This document shows, one piece after another, positions 53,649-63,849 of a stretch of 64,000 nucleotides of DNA. The DNA comes from Armigeres subalbatus (taxonomy: Eukaryota > Arthropoda > Insecta > Diptera > Culicidae), in assembly GCF_024139115.2 (NCBI RefSeq), contig NC_085141.1, positions 177,828,994-177,892,993 of the forward strand, given 5' to 3'. The notes beneath the pieces were generated by a model that was not told the DNA's origin, did not search any database, and worked only from the letters and a program-made list of their open reading frames with translations. How positions within the stretch are numbered: the stretch's first letter is position 1; each line of letters begins with the position of its first letter. The position numbers were made by a program, and so were the translations under genes.

Positions 53649-54503
53649 TATAGACCGTCCCAGAAAGAAAGGGCACAACTCCAGTTAATTAAAAAACATT
53701 TGTATTTTTATTTTTATTAACTTTTGTTCTTACATATGGTTTCTCAACATTGTTTATCAACAGTTCATGAAATATGTTCAATGTTTTTTTCATTCATAAG
53801 CAAGTTTTCGAACTTTTCCTCTAACGTTCTTCATAAGGTTCTGCGCAGACTGGTTTGCTACGATTCCAATCTCTTTTGAATTTTTCCACTGTGTCAGCTG
53901 GCTGAACCTGTGTACGAAGATATCTTTTGACCAGAGCCCAAAATTGTTCAATGGGACGAATTTCAGGGCAATTTGGGGGATTCATGTGTTTCGGTACAAT
54001 TATCACATTTTTCGATGTGTACCAGTCCATGGTCAACTTAGCGTAATGACACGAAGCAAGGTCGGGCCAGAATATTACTGGAGTGTCATGTTGACGTATC
54101 AGCGGTAACAGATATTTTTTCAAGCATTGGTTGACGTAAATATCTGCATTCATTACTCCATTTACGATGTATGGCTTCGTAAATTTACCGCTAGAGCAAA
54201 TCGCTCCTTTTTTTCGTCCACTTCGTGGCAGGTCCTCAAGGGAATACTCCTCCCCAAACTTCCGGATCGCAACTTTCGTAGAGATAAGCCCGGAATACTG
54301 CACCATTTGTGCACGATGGCACGGCGTTTTTCAACGGAAATCTTTCCCATCTCTCGAAATGCGCGTGTAACTTTGCTTTGAATTGTGTTCAGTTTGACGT
54401 TTGCATGTAAACAATGAGATGGAGCAGACAGACTACCCGAATAAAAATGTATATTCATGTGGCAGTGTTAGAAACATGTGCCCTTACTTTTTGGGACAGT
54501 CTA
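53649..54503 (-). mobile_element. ITmD37E deletion derivative, TA-flanked
   Basis: Ends TAGACCGTCCCAGAAAG and, inverted, TAGACTGTCCCAAAAAG, both continuing to AAGGGCAC. Flanked by TA at 53647-53648 and 54504-54505. The site ACTTG-TA-CAAGT is palindromic. At 855 bp it is about 450 bp shorter than usual, because an internal piece of the transposase is deleted. A different family from 46902-49132. Confidence 0.9.
53821..54458 (-). pseudogene. DD37E transposase with internal deletion
   Basis: Minus strand. The N-terminal piece has KLNTIQSKVTRAFREMGKIS and EKRRAIVHKWCSIPGLS, an HTH region. After a frameshift, GEEYSLEDLPRSGRKKG is joined directly to KFTKPYIVNGVMNADIYV; the region between, including the first catalytic Asp, is gone. 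The rest is intact: LPLIRQHDTPVIFWPDLASC with the second Asp, and NPPNCPEIRPIEQFWALVKR with the Glu, 37 residues apart. Non-functional. Confidence 0.85.
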
Positions 54504-54505
54504 TA

Positions 54506-55055
54506 CAAGTGCGATAGTTTTGTTTTCATGGCTTGTTATGATTCGTAGAGGTTTTTGCCTCTCTTTTATCGTTGTTCGTTATCTATTGAGAGCGATTCTT
54601 CACACCCTACGGCGAGCATTTTAGGTTTCGGATAGGAAGGTCCACACTGGGCGCCATTAAATCTGTAGTTGGCACTGCAAGCGGTGCACGTTTGACGTGC
54701 ACAATGGTTTATAGTGTGCGCTTCATCAAGCGTAGGATGCTGGTCACTGTTTCATTATTGCGCTGCAGATCAACCTGGTGGTCAAGGAAGACAAGGAGTG
54801 CTACGCCCTCATGGGCGCCCATAGGAATTTTAAGCAGCTACGGTATTCAAATGGTGAAGGGACAACTCGACCAAGGGTAGGTGAACCCGAAGGTGTGTGC
54901 CGGTCCGAAAATCGTCGGCGGCTGCGTTTGTAATAATTTTAGTCGGCGGCAGCGGTCTTTTTGGGCGCCGAAAGCTATTTTAACTGGCTACGGAGCGGCG
55001 GCGTGAATCAGCGTGGCATTTTTTTATTGCATTAGTTTCTTAAGATTTTCTGGAT
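54506..55055. other. Unassigned GC-richer stretch
   Basis: Contains a CAAGGAAGACAAGGAGTGCTACG region (54780-54860) open on the plus strand in one frame (INLVVKEDKECYALMGAHRN), which looks protein-like but is short and unidentified. Could be a gene fragment or retro-copy. Confidence 0.3.
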
Positions 55056-55059
55056 TTGT

Positions 55060-55350
55060 TCGAAATATTTGGATTTTAAACGGGAACTACTTTGAAGTTA
55101 CTATGCGAAATTCTTTGGAATTTCCAAAGGAAGTGCTTCGAGATCCCAAAGAAAATTGTTTGAAATTTCCGCAGAGAATTTTTCGAAATTAACATTTCTA
55201 AATCTTTAGAATATTCACAGGAAATAGTTTCAAATATTTACATGAAATTATTCAGAATTATCATAGAAAATTCTTCGTAATATCCGCGGAAACCCTTAAA
55301 GAGTTTTCACGGGAATTTCTTCAGTATTTCAACGAAAAAATCCCCAGAGT
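55060..55350. repeat. Eroded GAAATTTCC/GAATTCC minisatellite
   Basis: Recurring GAAATT, GGAATTTCC and AGAAAATTC words as in 44210-44720. Confidence 0.5.
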
Positions 55351-55384
55351 TTGTCCAAGATGCGGAATACAACATTAGCCAATA

Positions 55385-55462
55385 CTGCCGCTAACCGCAA
55401 GTCGAGCACATCTGTGTATGGGCCTTCATATACAGATGTGCTCGACTTGCGGTTAGCGGCAG
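55385..55462. mobile_element. 78-bp hairpin element, type 1
   Basis: 36-bp arms with one mismatch around a 6-bp loop, starting CTGCCGCTAACCGCAAGTC. Flanked by TA on the left (55383-55384) and AA on the right. The inner arm reads GAGCACATCTG, shared with the solo arm at 36-65 and unlike the 47-kb copy. Confidence 0.85.
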
Positions 55463-55469
55463 AATAGGA

Positions 55470-55860
55470 GGTAAGGAGTTAAGCCAAAAGTCATCTAGTC
55501 GAATCTTGTTTAGCCGAAATAGACGTTTAGCCGAAACGGTTCTTGGATTGAAAACGGTTTGGCCAAAAATTTCATTTCACCAAAGCGACATATGGCCGAA
55601 CTGGTAATTTGGCCGAAAAAGCTATTTCCCCTAAGAAGCCGTGTGCGAAATAATCATTTAGCCGTAATTTAATCTGGCCAACATTGCCTTTTGACTGAAA
55701 TGGTCGTTCGGTCGAACGTGATACATCCGAAAATGTCATTTGCTGAATAGGTAATATGGCCAATTGTTCTTTTCGGCAAACGGCATTTTAAGTCAAATGA
55801 CTTATTTAGTCAAACTACTTTTTAGCCAAATTACCAGTTCGACCGAACGACATACTGTGA
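55470..55860. repeat. Eroded GGCCGAA-type repeat tract
   Basis: Variants of TTTAGCCGAAANGNC and TTTGGCCGAAA at about 20-bp steps, as in 44740-46090. Confidence 0.7.
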
Positions 55861-55864
55861 AATT

Positions 55865-56899
55865 TTGGAATAGATCGGAAGCGATGTGTTCGAATGGATT
55901 AATGAAAAAGCAGAATCTGCCGCTATGAAATGAGTAGACAGCGCCACCGTAGACCAGTGCCTCCAAAACCTCTCGCATGTTAACCTACATATAGTAGCGG
56001 CTTTGTTTTGATGCGGTGAGTGCAAAATGAGTTACCTAAAATAATCCATTATGTTTCCGGCCTGTGCTGAAGAACCGCCATTTTGTTTTCGATATGCCAA
56101 ATTTCAAATACTCCTTTTGTTACGTCAAAAAACAAAATCCATAAATATGCCATCGACCATTGCAATGGCTTTACTGTTTGAGCCCCCCTCAATGATGAAG
56201 CAAGAGTGGTCGAAGTATAACAGGTTCCACATTCTATTGCCCATTTTGTAACGTTTTACGTTTTTTACCGTTTTGAATTACGTAAATATTCGAAGCTTCA
56301 GACGTTTTTATTTTTTTAAGCAAAATCAAGTGTAAATAAATTTTTGAAGTTAATTTTTATTATTGTTATTGAGTTTAATGGTTTTTACGTGTCGTCTGTT
56401 TTAGTTTCATTTAATATTTGTAGCTTTTAACGTTTTCATCTTTTTAAGTAAAATAATGTTCGAATTCAAATTAAAATCGATACGTGTCAACGAGAAAGCA
56501 ATTCGTCGACATGGTTTGTGTCTCGACTAAATGTTGTGATGATTGAGTACTATGACGACATGAATATGACATTCAGTATGGCAACGATACTTTGTAGTGT
56601 TCTATGTAGTAAAGTTTCCTCGATGTCTCCGAGGGCGCGAACTCTGTGTCGCCATTTGAAATTTAAATTGGCGCAATGGCTAAATAATGAGTTAATTGTT
56701 GTAGAAGGTTTCTTGTTCAAGAACAAACTCAAACTCGGTCATTTCTGCTTCCATAACGGCTGGCATTTAGAAGTTTTGCGAGTTTTAAGAATTTGTATTA
56801 CAGAGTTTGAGTAAAGTTCAGTTTGTCGAGGTATTTAAAGTGATTGGAGTGATCTTGTACGTGATTGTAATTAGATTTTCGTTCGTTTTTTAGATTTTA
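55865..56899. other. Unassigned; may include 5' part of the LTR element
   Basis: Repeated GTTTTACG and ACGTTTT words near 56260-56440. The sequence from about 56500 has an LTR-like style but the LTR start could not be fixed because the 3' LTR is outside the window. Confidence 0.35.
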
Positions 56900-56999
56900 T
56901 TCTGTTGTCGGTATAGCCGACTTTCGCAAATTTCTATTTTGAAAGTGTTTTGTACCAAAAAAAAGGCTACTGTCGAACTATTCGTTATCTCTTAAATGT

Positions 57000-58180
57000 T
57001 AATTAATGTTTCGTGATGGACCTCCAGCGTGTGGCGCTTTTTTGGCACGGGCTGGAATTTTCGAGGTCGACCCGGAGTCGGCGAAAGGGTTTACGGCATT
57101 TCCGCCGTTTGATCGTTGAAGGAGTTTTGTGGAGTCCGTGCGCTCATCAAGGCCCGCCCTTCGGGGTAGCGAAACGAAGTGTGGTGAAGTTTCATGAGTA
57201 CATTGAAGCGAAAGTGAACCGTCGATCGCCAATTAATCGACGGTGGTCCAAACCGTTTCTATACCGTTCAGAGAGCTCGGCGCGTGGAATACGTCGCCAA
57301 TTGCGTACCACAGTGCCGGATTGGAACCGAAGGCGAGGGTTCATTTCATCACGGGCGGTCATAGCCGTAAAAAGCGAAGCCGTGCGGAGGTACGTTGGCC
57401 CTTGTCCGGAGGGGAAGATCAACCCGGGAAGCGCGACATCCGTCGACGCAGCTCTCTCGAGAAAATCGGAGGCCTTCCGTCCAGCCGCCACCCACTTCGC
57501 AACTTTAATTCGGCCATACTAGCACGGGCTCATCAGCTGCGCGCCATCCTGCAGCTAGGCGATTCTTCTGTCGCCGCCATCGTCAAGGACAGCATCGCCG
57601 CCATCGCCACGAACAGGTTCGACGCCATCGTTCTAAACCGGTTCGCCGCCATCGCGCCGTAAAAACCCAGCAAGTCGACGAAGAAGAAAACCTGCGCAGG
57701 TATGTGACTAGTGACATGGCCATGATGTAGATAAACATTTCCATTTCCGTACCAACCCCAAATGTGTTCAACCCGAAACAAATAAATCCTACGAATGTTT
57801 GAGTAAGAAGATCGAGTAGTTTCGTTTTTAGTTCCTTTTAGTTGAAGCAACCGCTGTAAGATCGCTCCGTTTGCTTTCCGTTCCGTTCCGTCATCTACTT
57901 CGGTTATTCACCTTGCATAATTTCTGTCGGGATTTGTTGGCGGGTTTGAAGAGTTTGAGAGTTTGAGTAACGTAACTTGGGAGGTGGCCAAGTTGGGGAA
58001 AACACTTGGCGCAAAGCGTAATTTTAGGTTTCAGCCAGCGACCGTTCGAGTATCCCCTGAGGAGAGAAGTCGAGAAATAGTCGGGCAAAACAACTCGACC
58101 GGTGGTTTTCCGTATCCCGGAAGTGGCGCTTAAGCCACCGGTTATTAATAAACCTCGAGCTGAAGCTACGAACGGTTACA
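57000..58180 (+). other. Probable 5' LTR and leader (start unresolved)
   Basis: The right edge is clear: a poly(A)-signal-like ATTAATAAACC at 58145-58155, then GGTTACA at 58174-58180 (LTRs usually end in CA) and a primer-binding site from 58182. The left edge cannot be placed without the 3' LTR. GC-rich 57000-57700 contains ATCGCCGCCAT repeats and several frames on both strands without motif. Confidence 0.5.
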
Positions 58181-58181
58181 T

Positions 58182-58193
58182 TGGCGCCCAACG
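58182..58193 (+). promoter_or_regulatory. Primer-binding site
   Basis: TGGCGCCCAACG directly follows the LTR end with one base between. TGGCGCC is the complement of a Lys-type tRNA 3' end, commonly used as primer; the exact tRNA was not checked. Confidence 0.8.
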
Positions 58194-58464
58194 TTAAAAT
58201 TATATCTTTCTTTCCGTTGGATCAAATATTATTAAACTCTATATTACATTATTTGAATTTTATTGAATTGGTTGAATTGCATTTTTTTTCTCTAGAATAA
58301 TTTTATTTCACATTTTTCATAGGATAAGTTAAATTTGAATTTTAGAATTGAATTGGATTGAATTTTTAGTTTAAGACTAGGTTAAATATTTTGAATTTCT
58401 TTACTTTATATTTTGTTTGAATTTTGAACTTTGCTTTAAATAATTTCGATTGCTTAAAGCAAAA

Positions 58465-58911
58465 ATGAAGAAATTTTCCTTTTTGCCGACCGCCGAACAC
58501 CTCTTGGAGGAGGAGGTCGATTATGAACTCTTGTTGAGAAAAACGAGACCAGATAAAAGAGAAAGCTTGGAGGATAAAAGACGTTTATTGCGTAGATTAG
58601 TGAACGAAGATAGGAAGCTTAAGCCGTCGTATCTTCCGATTCGAAATATTATGGAGGAGAACTTAAAAATCGAGAAAAGAATCGCAGAAATAGAAGAAGT
58701 ATTGAGCAAGAAAGTTGATCGCGCGTCAGTGTCCAGACTACGACACTATTTGGCTCGAACCATTAACGCGGCAACGGTCGACGACGTCGAAAGAAATGTT
58801 CAGGATGATCTTAGTTATCGCATTCAAGAGATATTCAGGAAGTACAAATTAGAGTTGCGAAACACTGATAGTGAACCTGATAGCGATCAGGAAAATCTCA
58901 CAGAAAAGTGA
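58465..58911 (+). pseudogene. gag, N-terminal part
   Basis: The ATG at 58465 follows the leader. The first 150 codons are charged and probably helical (DKRESLEDKRRLLRRLVNED, EENLKIEKRIAEIEEVLSKK) and end in a stop at 58909-58911. This is the matrix-like start of Gag. It is in a different frame from the next segment, so one or more indels separate them; an authentic short upstream ORF is less likely. Confidence 0.65.
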
Positions 58912-58924
58912 GTAAGAAAAAGAA

Positions 58925-59435
58925 ATGGATGATAAACCAAAGAAAAGGATAGAGTTAGAAAAAGAAACAGAAGAAAAGAAAGAGTTAAATAAGGGAGCGA
59001 GTCAGAAGAAAGAGCCGGAGAAGAAAATTGAAGAAAAGAAAAAGATGGGTAGAATTCAAGAAGAGAAGATTGAGAGTCATGAGGTTTACGAACCTAGAAA
59101 TAATGAAGAAGTTGACTTGGAGAAAGAACGGTTCAGATGTCAAAGAGATCAAGAAAAAGTAAGGTATGAGGAAACGAGAGAAGTTGGTCGGTATAAAGAT
59201 GAAATTAGACAGAAGATGTACGAAACTAAGGATGAAAGAAGAACTCGGAAGGGCTACGAAGATTATGGCGCTGGCAGTAGTAGAAAAGAACTTTTCGAAA
59301 ATGCAAGCGATAGACCAGAAAGAAAACAAGTTGAAAGAATTTCACATCGTAGTCCCGAAGACAGAAATCGGTACTACCGAAAGGAAGAAGAACGAAAAGA
59401 TTCCAAAAGGGCGAAGATTATTCGGAGGATGAATA
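58925..59435 (+). pseudogene. gag, highly charged Lys/Glu/Arg region
   Basis: A frame rich in K, E and R (LEKETEEKKELNKGASQKKE, KYDE-type repeats) runs to about 59410, then a frameshift leads into the Arg/Ser-rich part. Low-complexity charged segments of this kind resemble coiled-coil spacers. No known fold recognised. Confidence 0.6.
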
Positions 59436-59695
59436 TATCAGAAGAAGGGAAAGAAGCTCAAGTCGCAGGAGATCAAATAGAACAAATTGTAGGAGATCTA
59501 GTAGTCCAGAAGATTACTCAAGAAGGTCAAGAAATGTGAGTGGCAGAAGTAAGAAGTATCACTACTCTGATAGTGACAGTTCCACACAGAATTTGAAAGG
59601 AACAGACATCGTGGTTCTAGAAGGAGTCATAGGCGAGGTTCGACCAGTAGAAGCCCTAGCACCGATAGAAGTAGGTATCGGCGGTCTCGAGTTCA
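59436..59695 (+). pseudogene. gag, Arg/Ser-rich (RS-like) region
   Basis: Following one frame from 59436 gives SEDEYIRRRERSSSRRRSN, then CRRSSSPEDYSRRSRN. After a shift near 59585, NRHRGSRRSHRRGSTSRSPS and DRSRYRRSR follow, leading straight into the capsid start. About 85 residues of RS/SR dipeptides, like splicing-factor RS domains. It may bind RNA in the virus-like particle. The two parts are in different frames, so this copy would not make it. Confidence 0.7.
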
Positions 59696-60077
59696 GAACT
59701 GGGAATTGAACTTCTCTGGTGACAGTAGGTCTATACAGGTGGAAGATTTTCTAACTCGAATGAAGAAATTAGCTCGGCACGAAGGTGTGTCGGAAAGAGA
59801 ATTGCTGTTGAATATTCACCACCGTTTAAAAAGGCGAAGCATATGATTGGTGGTTTACCAAAGAAGATAGGTTCACTACATGGCAGAAATTTGAAGGAGA
59901 GATTAGGTTCAGGTACGGAAATCCTAACAGGGACAGAGGAATTAGAGGGCAGATTAGAGAACTAAAACAAAAACGTGGAGAATCATTCATCGCTTACGTC
60001 ACTGAAGTTGAAAACTAAATCAGTGCCTGCAGCGACAATTCTCGTCTCGAACATTATTCGAACTCATATGGGAAAAC
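59696..60077 (+). pseudogene. gag, capsid region, broken
   Basis: The NWELNFSGDSRSIQVEDFLT block (the W..FSGD..SVEDFL start of Ty3/gypsy capsids), then ARHEGVSERELLLNIHHRL, a frameshift near 59840, and DWWFTKEDRFTTWQKF, with RGIRGQIRELKQKRGESFIA. After another shift the end joins the next frame. At least two indels break it. Confidence 0.8.
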
Positions 60078-60599
60078 ATGCGTCCCCATTATCGTTCGAA
60101 ACTTTGCGTCATACATATTGAGGATCTGGACCATTTAATCGAAATAAATCATAAAATCGATGCTAATGACCCTAATCTGTACAGAACAGGTCATAGTTCC
60201 AAGCCTGAAATTCATTACCTACAAGCAGATAGTGAATCTGATGAGGATTATTGCCAAGAGGAGTACAGTAGTACACCAATATGCAATGTTCAAAATACGC
60301 AACCTAAATCTGGGAATAAAGCCCAAAATCCGTCTGGAAAAGCTCAAAAGTTTTCACTGCCACAACAAAGTCGGAGTAATCCGCCAAAGAAAAACCGTTG
60401 TAATTCACAACAATCTCAATCTCAGACACCAATGGTCTTATGTTGGAATTGTTTAAAACAGGGACATATTTGGAGATCATGCAGAGAACCGAAGCGTGTG
60501 TTCTGCTATGCATGTGGAAACATGGGTCGCACCACAAGAAATTGTGAAAACAACCACCCACAATTTAATTCGCAGCCTCCAACAAACTCGACAAACTAG
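60078..60599 (+). pseudogene. gag, C-terminal part with two zinc knuckles
   Basis: Starts in frame with the capsid tail (LFELIWENMRPHYRSKL, 5 codons upstream of the ATG at 60078) and ends in TAG 60597-60599. Two CCHC boxes: CWNCLKQGHIWRSC and CYACGNMGRTTRNC; the second has Arg-Thr in place of the usual His spacing (no His at the fourth position), so it may be defective. An acidic stretch (QADSESDEDYCQEE) precedes them. Confidence 0.8.
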
Positions 60600-60643
60600 A
60601 TGCGAGGTGTTTCTCAGGGAATCCAAGCATCTCGCCATGCAAA

Positions 60644-61267
60644 ATGATTCCCAAACCAGTAACTTTTATTGCAGGAGCAACCCCCACAATACTCCAAGTG
60701 AGGGTCAATCCTATTTCATGTCCTCATATTAAAATAAGCGTTCTAGGAACAGATATTGTAGCTCTACTAGACTCCGGAGCTGGAGTCAGTGTGATAAGCG
60801 AGTTAAACTTGATTGAGTCCCATGGCTTCAAGATTTTTAAGTCCAATGTGAAAGTTAGCACAGCGGACGACACTGTGCATACTTGCCTTGGATACGTAAA
60901 TATACCGTTCACACTCGGAGACGAAACTAGAGTCATTGCGACACTGGTAGTCCCCGAAATTAAGAAGCCTTTGATTTTAGGCATGGACTTTTGGAAAGCT
61001 TTCCAAATAAAACCCATGATAAATAGTAAAAATAGTCTCAAGGAACTGGACTTAACTTGGTCATCTAATTTGACCGGTGAAACCGTAATTAATCACTTGA
61101 AGGTTGAAAACGATATTATTCCCGTAGCTAAAGATCCCATTTCATTGTCAATTCACTTTCCCGCGGAACCTGAGGGAAATGGTGATATTTTCATTCAATC
61201 ACGTCCTGAAGAAGACGACTCACTGGACGTCCCTACACTAGATCTACCTAATGATCCAGAAAACTGA
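60644..61267 (+). CDS. Retroviral-type aspartic protease
   Basis: Open frame of 207 codons with the active-site LLDSGAGVSVIS at about 60758-60795 (catalytic Asp in DSG) and the ILGMDFWKAF flap-distal block at 60975-61005 that marks Ty3/gypsy proteases. It processes the Gag-Pol polyprotein in the particle. It ends with TGA 61265-61267, overlapping the RT frame, which starts one base back (-1), so a programmed or accidental frameshift links them. Confidence 0.8.
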   Translation: MIPKPVTFIAGATPTILQVRVNPISCPHIKISVLGTDIVALLDSGAGVSVISELNLIESHGFKIFKSNVKVSTADDTVHTCLGYVNIPFTLGDETRVIATLVVPEIKKPLILGMDFWKAFQIKPMINSKNSLKELDLTWSSNLTGETVINHLKVENDIIPVAKDPISLSIHFPAEPEGNGDIFIQSRPEEDDSLDVPTLDLPNDPEN

Positions 61268-62463
61268 TCGATAGCATTGAAACAGAGCATGTCCTTTCGG
61301 TTTCGGAAAGGCAACGACTTGTAGAAGTTTTAAAGCAGTTCGCTTACACCAGCGATAAACAGCTTGGTAGGACATCTCTTTTGGAACACCACATTGAACT
61401 GGTGGAAGGAGCAAACTTAAAAGATCTGCCTATGTACAGATACGCTCCAAAGATATGGGATCAAATAGAAACCGAACTAGAAAGATGGAAAGAACTTGAG
61501 GTAATAGAGGAATGCGTAGCCGAATACGCAAACCCGTTAGTTCCTGTGAGAAAAGCGAACGGCAAGATCAGAGTATGCCTCGACTCTCGCCGTATCAATT
61601 TGATCACGAAAAAAGACGCCTATCCGATGAGAAACATGTCGGAAATTTTTCACCGTCTACAAAAAGCGAAATATTTTAGCGTCATAGACCTTAAGGACGC
61701 TTATTTTCAAATTCCCCTCAACGAAAGGTCCAGGAACTTCACAGCGTTCCGTACCCCAAAAGGTTTATATCGGTTTAAAGTTGTACCGTTTGGTTTAAAA
61801 AATGCGCCATTTACGATGAATCGTCTAATGAACCGCGCCATTGGGTTCGATTTAGAACCCAAAGTCTATACTTACCTGGACGACATAATAATAGCAACTG
61901 AAACTCTTGAAGAACATTTCAGATTGCTCGAGGAAGTTGCGAAGCGTTTAAGAAACGCTGGTTTGACAATTTCCGTCGAAAAAAGTAGATTTTGTCGAAA
62001 GCAAGTTAAATATCTTGGTTACCTGTTAACTGAGAATGGACTGACAATCGACAGTGCAAAACTCGAGCCAATTTTAAATTATCCGGCACCAAAAACAGTA
62101 AGGGAGGTTAGGAGGTTGTTAGGTTTAATGGGGTTCTACCAAAAATTCATTCCCCGCTACAGTCACTTGACGTCACCAATAACGGATTTGTTAAAAAAGG
62201 GCCGTAAATTTAAATGGTCAGATGAGGCGAATGAAGCTCTAACACAGTTGAAAGCAGTGCTAACTTCTGCCCCAGTTTTATCAAATCCTGACTATTCAAA
62301 ACCATTTATATTAGAAACAGACGCGTCACAACTAGCAGTTGGCGCAGCACTTCTACAAGAATTTGAGGAGGGCATGCGCATTATCGGTTATTATAGTAAG
62401 AAATTATCTAGCACACAAAGAAAGCATTCCGCAACTGAAAAGAATGTCTCGGAGTACTGCTAG
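61264..62463 (+). pseudogene. Reverse transcriptase and start of RNase H
   Basis: Open 400-codon frame. RT blocks in order: ANPLVPVRKANGKIRVCLD, LINLITKKDAYP-type region, motif A YFSVIDLKDAYFQIPL, PFGLKNAPFTMNRLM, and the catalytic VYTYLDDIIIATE near 61870 (YLDD). The thumb KYLGYLLTENGL and connection PRYSHLTSPITDLLKK follow, then RNase H FILETDASQLAVGAALL with its first Asp. The frame ends in a stop 62461-62463 only because one A is missing in a homopolymer near 62440-62450; catalytic residues are all present. Confidence 0.85.
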
Positions 62464-63719
62464 CAATTGAGAATTTCAGGCATTATGTAGAAGGCACCAC
62501 CTTCAGAGTAATAACAGATGCCAAAAGCCTTACTTGGCTTTTCTCGATCTCCGCTGCAATCGCTAATTCGCGCTTGTTGCGCTGGGCACTTAAATTGCAG
62601 TCGTACGACTTCATACTGCAATACCGAAAAGGCAAGGATAATATTTTAGCCGATTGCCTTTCTAGAATAGAAACAATTAACGTAAATGACCAGAATTATA
62701 TAGATCTAAGGCAGGATATTATCAATAATCCAGGAAAACATTCAGATTTAATGGTAGCAGGTGATAAAATTTATAAATACACTGAAAATCCTGGCAGAAT
62801 CAGTGACAGACGTTTCCAATGGAAATATTTTCCACCAGAAACCGAACGCTCAGATATTATTAGCCAAGTACATGATTCTGCCCATCTTGGCTTTGATAAA
62901 ACGTTAAACGCCCTAAAAGAGAAATACTTTTGGCCTAAAATGTCAGCAGACACCAAAGTTTACTGCAAATCTTGCATTCAATGTAAGAAATCGAAAGCAG
63001 TAAACATAAATACAGTACCACCGATGGGATCACAAAAAAAATTTTGTGACCACCCATGGCAGCTAATTACATTAGATTATGTCGGACCATTTCCGTCCTC
63101 AGGGAAATCTAGAAATACATGTCTATTGGTTGTAACTGATGTATTCACGAAATTCGTCTTAATACAACCTTTCCGACAAGTAACGGCTTCAACACTTGTT
63201 CAATTTTTAGAACAATCGGTATTCCTGTTGTTTGGTGTTCCAGAAATGGTACTTACTGACAATGGAACACAATTTACGTCCAAAGAATTCGCGAGATTAT
63301 TAGGTAATTATGGGGTCAAACACTGGCTAACACCTGCTTATCACCCACAGGTGAATAATACAGAGCGGGTTAATAGGGTAATTACGACTGCCATTAGGGC
63401 TACAATTAAGGGAAATCACAAAAACTGGTCAGACAATATCCAAGAGATAGCTAATGCAATTCGGACGACAGTACATGAATCCACAAAATACACGCCGTAC
63501 TTTTTGACATTCGGTAGAAACCAAATTTCGAACGGATCAGAATACGAAGACATGAGAAATACCAATGCAGATAACTTTATGTTGACGAATCAAGAGAGAA
63601 GTAAATTATATGACGAAATCAGAGAAAATTTAGTTAAGGCTTATCAAAACAATCGAAATATTATAATTTACGTTCTAATAGCAGAGCTCCCAAATATCAG
63701 GGTGGCGAGAAAGTTTTAA
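62448..63719 (+). pseudogene. RNase H end and integrase
   Basis: Continues the polyprotein in the next frame: ALLAIENFRHYVEGT-type region, ITDAKSLTWLF with the RNase H Asp, then the integrase. The zinc-binding part has HDSAHLGFDKTLNALKEKYF and CKSCIQCKK (HHCC). The catalytic triad is readable: ITLDYVGPFP (Asp), MVLTDNGTQFTSKEF (Asp) and NNTERVNRVI (Glu). The frame is open for over 380 codons up to 63719, where an indel near 63670 shifts the C-terminal part. Confidence 0.85.
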
Positions 63720-63849
63720 AAAAGAATACCGTGCTCTCCGATAAGTCCAAAGATTATTGTGCTAAACTAGGACCAAAATATATAGAAGCGTACGTAAACG
63801 CGTTCTTGGCGACAGCTACGAGCTAGTCGACGAAAAGATAATATTTTAG
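63670..63849 (+). pseudogene. Integrase C-terminal tail, two frameshifts
   Basis: After a shift near 63670, RSNSRAPKYQGGEKV reads on, then after a second shift near 63792 KRVLGDSYELVDEKIIF ends at TAG 63847-63849. It resembles the chromodomain-less C-terminus of Ty3/gypsy integrases. It marks the end of pol in this copy. Confidence 0.7.
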
